This document shows positions 29,126 through 31,637 of a stretch of DNA of 31,637 nucleotides, one piece after another. Under the pieces are notes generated by a model. It saw only the letters and a program-made list of their open reading frames with translations. It was not told the origin of the DNA and did not search any database. A program made the position numbers and the translations under genes. Numbering within the stretch: position 1 is the first letter of the stretch; each line of letters starts with the position of its first letter. The stretch is from IMG/VR virus record IMGVR_UViG_3300036045_000049, positions 1-31,637 of that record. The stretch is one strand, 5' to 3'. The DNA is from a virus.

Positions 29126-29511
29126 CCGTCACGCTGAAACCGAAACAAATCATCGGGCTGGCGCTAATCGCGTTCGCGCTGTACTGGCACTACAACGGCC
29201 CGCAAATCAATTTGCCGGCGCTGCCCAACAACAAGGTAACGGCGGCAACCTACGTGTACGACGTGCGCACCACGGGCGGCGTGCCGCCGGGCGTGCTAAA
29301 GGGTCTGGACCGGCTGAACCGCGAGAAACAAATCCTGGCCAGTGCCTACGAGCATACCGATGGGGCCAGCGTGCCGAAGCAATACACGGTGCCGGTTGAG
29401 GAAGCGAAGAAAGCCGGGTTGCCGGCGCTGGTGGTAATGGCGGGCGACAAGCCTGTGAAGGTGGTCAAGGACGTGACAACGGAACAACAGGTTTGGGAGG
29501 CCGCGCAATGA
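29122..29511 (+). CDS. Membrane-anchored protein
   Basis: A 129-residue protein from GTG 29122. The N-terminus has one transmembrane segment (IIGLALIAFALYWHY). The rest is soluble and predicted outside, with repeated Val/Lys strands (PVKVVKDVTTEQQVWEAAQ). It overlaps both neighbours by 4 nt (GTGA, ATGA), so it belongs to a coupled set with the preceding membrane protein. Possibly a spanin-type or lysis accessory; not established. Confidence 0.6.
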   Translation: MTVTLKPKQIIGLALIAFALYWHYNGPQINLPALPNNKVTAATYVYDVRTTGGVPPGVLKGLDRLNREKQILASAYEHTDGASVPKQYTVPVEEAKKAGLPALVVMAGDKPVKVVKDVTTEQQVWEAAQ

Positions 29512-29759
29512 AGTACCGCAAGAAATCAGTCGTAATCGAGGCGGTGCAATGGACTGGCCAAAATGAAGATGAAGTTGACGCCTTCCTTGGTGGCGCTGAA
29601 TGGAAAACTACATCTCCGCCATGCCCTTGCATCAAAACACCAGAAGGAACAATGACCGCCAGCGTCGGCGACTGGATTATCAAAGGCGTGAAAGGCGAGT
29701 TCTATCTATGCAAGCCGGATATTTTTGAGGCTACCTATGAGGCGGAGGCCGCGCAATGA
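29508..29759 (+). CDS. Conserved phage protein (GDWIIKGVKGEFYLCKPDIF family)
   Basis: An 83-residue protein, MKYRKKSVVIEAVQWTGQN at the N-terminus. TPEGTMTASVGDWIIKGVKG and EFYLCKPDIFEATYE are highly conserved in a family of small phage proteins common in tailed phages. Its biochemical role is unknown. ATGA junctions on both sides show translational coupling. Confidence 0.85.
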   Translation: MKYRKKSVVIEAVQWTGQNEDEVDAFLGGAEWKTTSPPCPCIKTPEGTMTASVGDWIIKGVKGEFYLCKPDIFEATYEAEAAQ

Positions 29760-30625
29760 GCCTATGGCACGTTGACCCGTCGCTGATCGACGTAACGCTA
29801 CCGGAATCGGGCTACCCCGACCACTTGGCGAAGCTCGATACGCGCGAAGCGCTGATGGATGCGTGCGGCAATGCCGCGCGGGACTTCCCGCAATCGCTCT
29901 TTATCGAGCAACGAGACTGGAAAGCGAAGGCCGAGGAAAATGACCGCAACAAAACGTGGGCGATGAACTACATCGACCGCTACACGAACCAGTCGCCCAC
30001 CCACGAATGCACGTGCCATTCGCTGACACGCGGCTTCGAGGCGGCCCGCAACCGGCATCGTGCGATTATCTTCCCCGAAGGTCCGAAGAAGAACTTTCGC
30101 TACGCTGAATCGGCCACGTCCGGCAGCGTGTGGGTTTCGTGCTTGTCGGTCTATGCCGAGGCAAATCCCGGCAAGTGGGGCGGCGCGAACGTGCAGCAAG
30201 TGTTGAACATCGCGGCCCGTCGCGGTTTCCTGCCCGACAAAATACAGCCCGCTGAATACGGCTTCAAACATACGCTCGTTGGCACCGATGGGCAGGGCAA
30301 CAGCAATCAATCCAGCGGCGAATGGGTGGCCGTGCGCAACTTCCCCGAAGGGTGGCAAGAGACGGCCAAACTATTCATGCCGCTGGAAGTTGTGTTTCCA
30401 CGGTCGCGCGAAGAAGCCATGTGTTTGATTCTGCACGGCTACGCTTTGTGCGTGGGCCGTCGCGGCCATGCCGTACCGCTGTGCGCGTGGGACCACGAAC
30501 GCAATGTGTTCCCCTACCCGGATTCTTACGACGTTACGCGTTTCGATAGCAGCATCGCGTGGCAAGGTTCGTTTGCGATTATTTCAACCACGGTGCCCGA
30601 CGATTGGAGTAAACCAGCGCTATGA
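29756..30625 (+). CDS. Papain-like cysteine peptidase/amidase fold protein
   Basis: A 289-residue protein. Around Cys85 and Cys87 it reads NQSPTHECTCHSL, matching the Gln...Cys helix of papain-like peptidases. His238 lies in GRRGHAVPLCAW, and acidic residues follow (YPDSYDV, about 254-260). C, H and D/N in this order are the triad of C1-type or related amidases. In phages such enzymes act as head maturation or tail-associated proteases or as cell-wall hydrolases. It sits between membrane/signal-peptide proteins, which favours lysis or entry. Exact substrate not known. Confidence 0.6.
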   Translation: MSLWHVDPSLIDVTLPESGYPDHLAKLDTREALMDACGNAARDFPQSLFIEQRDWKAKAEENDRNKTWAMNYIDRYTNQSPTHECTCHSLTRGFEAARNRHRAIIFPEGPKKNFRYAESATSGSVWVSCLSVYAEANPGKWGGANVQQVLNIAARRGFLPDKIQPAEYGFKHTLVGTDGQGNSNQSSGEWVAVRNFPEGWQETAKLFMPLEVVFPRSREEAMCLILHGYALCVGRRGHAVPLCAWDHERNVFPYPDSYDVTRFDSSIAWQGSFAIISTTVPDDWSKPAL

Positions 30626-31167
30626 GAATCACACACAAACTAGCCGCCGCATGTTTCATTGCTGGTGGTATCGCCGTGGCGTATGAGGCAATCGGCGATG
30701 CGCGCCGCGATTTGGCCGCCGCGCCGGCCATTGTGCCGATTGAACGCGCTTCCCCCGACCCGGCGCAGCCGCGCACGCCCGCCGTGAATCCTCCCGTGGC
30801 TGCGCCGGTCTCTTTATGCCCGTGCGTCGCATGTAAGTGTGAGCCGTGCGAATGCAAGCCGCTCAACGAGCGAATCATCGACTTCCTTGATGACGCCTGG
30901 CACCCCGGCACCTGGACCGTCTGCGAAGGCACCAGTTGTCGCACGGTCAACGGGCAAGTGTTGGTCAACGAGCATGGCCGCTGGGGCTACTCGGATTGCG
31001 GCAAGATGTACCGCATCAAGGACGGCGCAGGGACGCTTCACGCGCCGCCGGTCAAGGCCACGACGGCACCATCAAGGACGATGCAACGCGCGACCGGCGG
31101 CGCATGTTCCAACGGAAGTTGCGGAAGCGTTAGAAGTTTTGGTCGTGGTTTATTTGGGAGGCGATAA
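30622..31167 (+). CDS. Cys-rich membrane-anchored or secreted protein
   Basis: A 181-residue protein with a hydrophobic N-terminus (MRITHKLAAACFIAGGIAVA), a Pro/Ala-rich linker and a cluster of Cys (LCPCVACKCEPCECK), then a WGYSDCGKMYRI segment. C-terminal part is Gly/Arg-rich. The Cys cluster could form disulphides outside the cell or bind a metal. Overlaps the previous gene by 4 nt. Role unknown. Confidence 0.6.
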   Translation: MRITHKLAAACFIAGGIAVAYEAIGDARRDLAAAPAIVPIERASPDPAQPRTPAVNPPVAAPVSLCPCVACKCEPCECKPLNERIIDFLDDAWHPGTWTVCEGTSCRTVNGQVLVNEHGRWGYSDCGKMYRIKDGAGTLHAPPVKATTAPSRTMQRATGGACSNGSCGSVRSFGRGLFGRR

Positions 31168-31169
31168 CG

Positions 31170-31352
31170 ATGTTCCCCGACGTGAAAGCAGCGGCGAAAA
31201 ACGCGAACAGTTTGATACAGAATCTTGACACGCTGATTGGCGACGTGTTGGAAGCCGCCGCTAAATCGTGGCGCGAAAGAAAAAGCAAGCCCATCGGGCA
31301 AGTGGCGATGGGCGATGAGCCGCCGGGGCGCGGCGAGGAGGAAACGGCGTGA
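31170..31352 (+). CDS. Small hypothetical protein
   Basis: A 60-residue protein, MFPDVKAAAKNANSLIQNLD, with GGGAGGCGATAACG upstream. Helical N-terminal two thirds, then a Gly/Pro-rich acidic end. Coupled by GTGA to the next gene. Function unknown. Confidence 0.55.
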   Translation: MFPDVKAAAKNANSLIQNLDTLIGDVLEAAAKSWRERKSKPIGQVAMGDEPPGRGEEETA

Positions 31353-31528
31353 AGTACGAACAACGCTGCGCCTTCGGCCAAGGCTGGGAAGATGCCAAGG
31401 CCGGGAAGTCCGTCGAAAGCAATCCGCACGACATTACGAGCGTGCGCCACGAGTTTTACTTGGACGGTCACGAAGCCTACACCAGTGGCCGTTACAAGAA
31501 CTTGCGAGACGAATGCCAAAAAAAATGA
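31349..31528 (+). CDS. Small hypothetical protein
   Basis: A 59-residue protein from GTG 31349 (VKYEQRCAFGQGWEDAKAGK). It contains HDITSVRHEFYLDGHEAYTS, a pattern of small phage proteins with an aromatic/His core. It is coupled on both sides (GTGA, ATGA). Function unknown. Confidence 0.55.
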   Translation: MKYEQRCAFGQGWEDAKAGKSVESNPHDITSVRHEFYLDGHEAYTSGRYKNLRDECQKK

Positions 31529-31637
31529 GCCACTACACCGCCCTTGCCGACCGCTTGTTACCCGATATGTCCGGCCACCGTTCGTTGTGGTCGCGCCGCC
31601 GGGCCGATGAAGTGCTGCGCCTGGCCGTGGAGTTGAT
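31525..31637 (+). CDS. Partial hypothetical protein cut by right edge
   Basis: A frame of 37 codons that runs off the window (MSHYTALADRLLPDMSGHRS). Arg-rich helical N-terminus (SRRRADEVLRLAVEL). Coupled by ATGA to the previous gene. Too short to classify. Confidence 0.5.
   Translation, partial: MSHYTALADRLLPDMSGHRSLWSRRRADEVLRLAVEL

Overview
The window reads as about 32 kb of a tailed bacteriophage genome. The left 8.1 kb, on the minus strand, is a head and packaging block. In transcription order it holds a candidate terminase small subunit, terminase large subunit, portal, a small FmdB-like protein, a scaffold-like protein, the probable major capsid protein, a lectin-fold virion protein and an adaptor-like protein cut by the left edge. 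From 8.7 kb to the right edge nearly everything is on the plus strand, in tight cassettes with ATGA, GTGA or TAATG junctions. No tail genes are visible and both edges cut genes, so the genome continues outside. The host is not given. Gene style, the many small zinc-ribbon proteins and a secreted Tyr-rich protein suggest a planctomycete-type or similar bacterium, but this is a weak inference.

Layout: 8.1-8.7 kb is a divergent non-coding region. 8.7-12.0 kb holds small early genes of unknown function, separated by strong hairpin terminators. 12.1-13.7 kb has two convergent recombinases, a serine recombinase and a tyrosine integrase, whose stop codons overlap. Beside the integrase is a tRNA-Leu(CAG)-like sequence that probably contains attP. 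An internal attP suggests a free, circular or circularly permuted phage genome rather than an integrated prophage. 13.8-15.3 kb has a secreted protein, a Y-shaped RNA element, a small HTH protein and a structured leader. 15.3-16.6 kb has an 8-residue repeat protein and a phage-encoded CsrA. 16.6-20.3 kb is recombination and replication: a RecE-like exonuclease, a probable annealing partner, an initiator-like protein and a Cys-rich accessory protein. 20.2-25.5 kb holds small accessory genes, many with zinc ribbons. 28.2-31.6 kb holds membrane and secreted proteins and a papain-like enzyme, possibly for lysis or entry.

The most interesting locus is 24.9-26.9 kb. A 428-residue protein with the C-terminal architecture of TnpB or small Cas12 effectors (25474-26760) seems to have lost all RuvC catalytic acids, the zinc finger and the RuvC-III segment. 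Its last codons lie inside a 36-nt repeat. That repeat recurs perfectly 66 nt downstream and in degenerate form 65 nt further on, with unrelated 30-nt and 29-nt sequences between the copies. This looks like a phage-borne, nuclease-dead, RNA-guided DNA-binding system with a minimal guide array overlapping the effector gene. It resembles a state between TnpB/TldR omega-RNA and a CRISPR array.

A second oddity is two tRNA-like sequences, Leu(CAG) at 13744-13816 and Met(CAU) at 18651-18712. Both keep acceptor, anticodon and T arms, but 9-10 nt replace the D arm.
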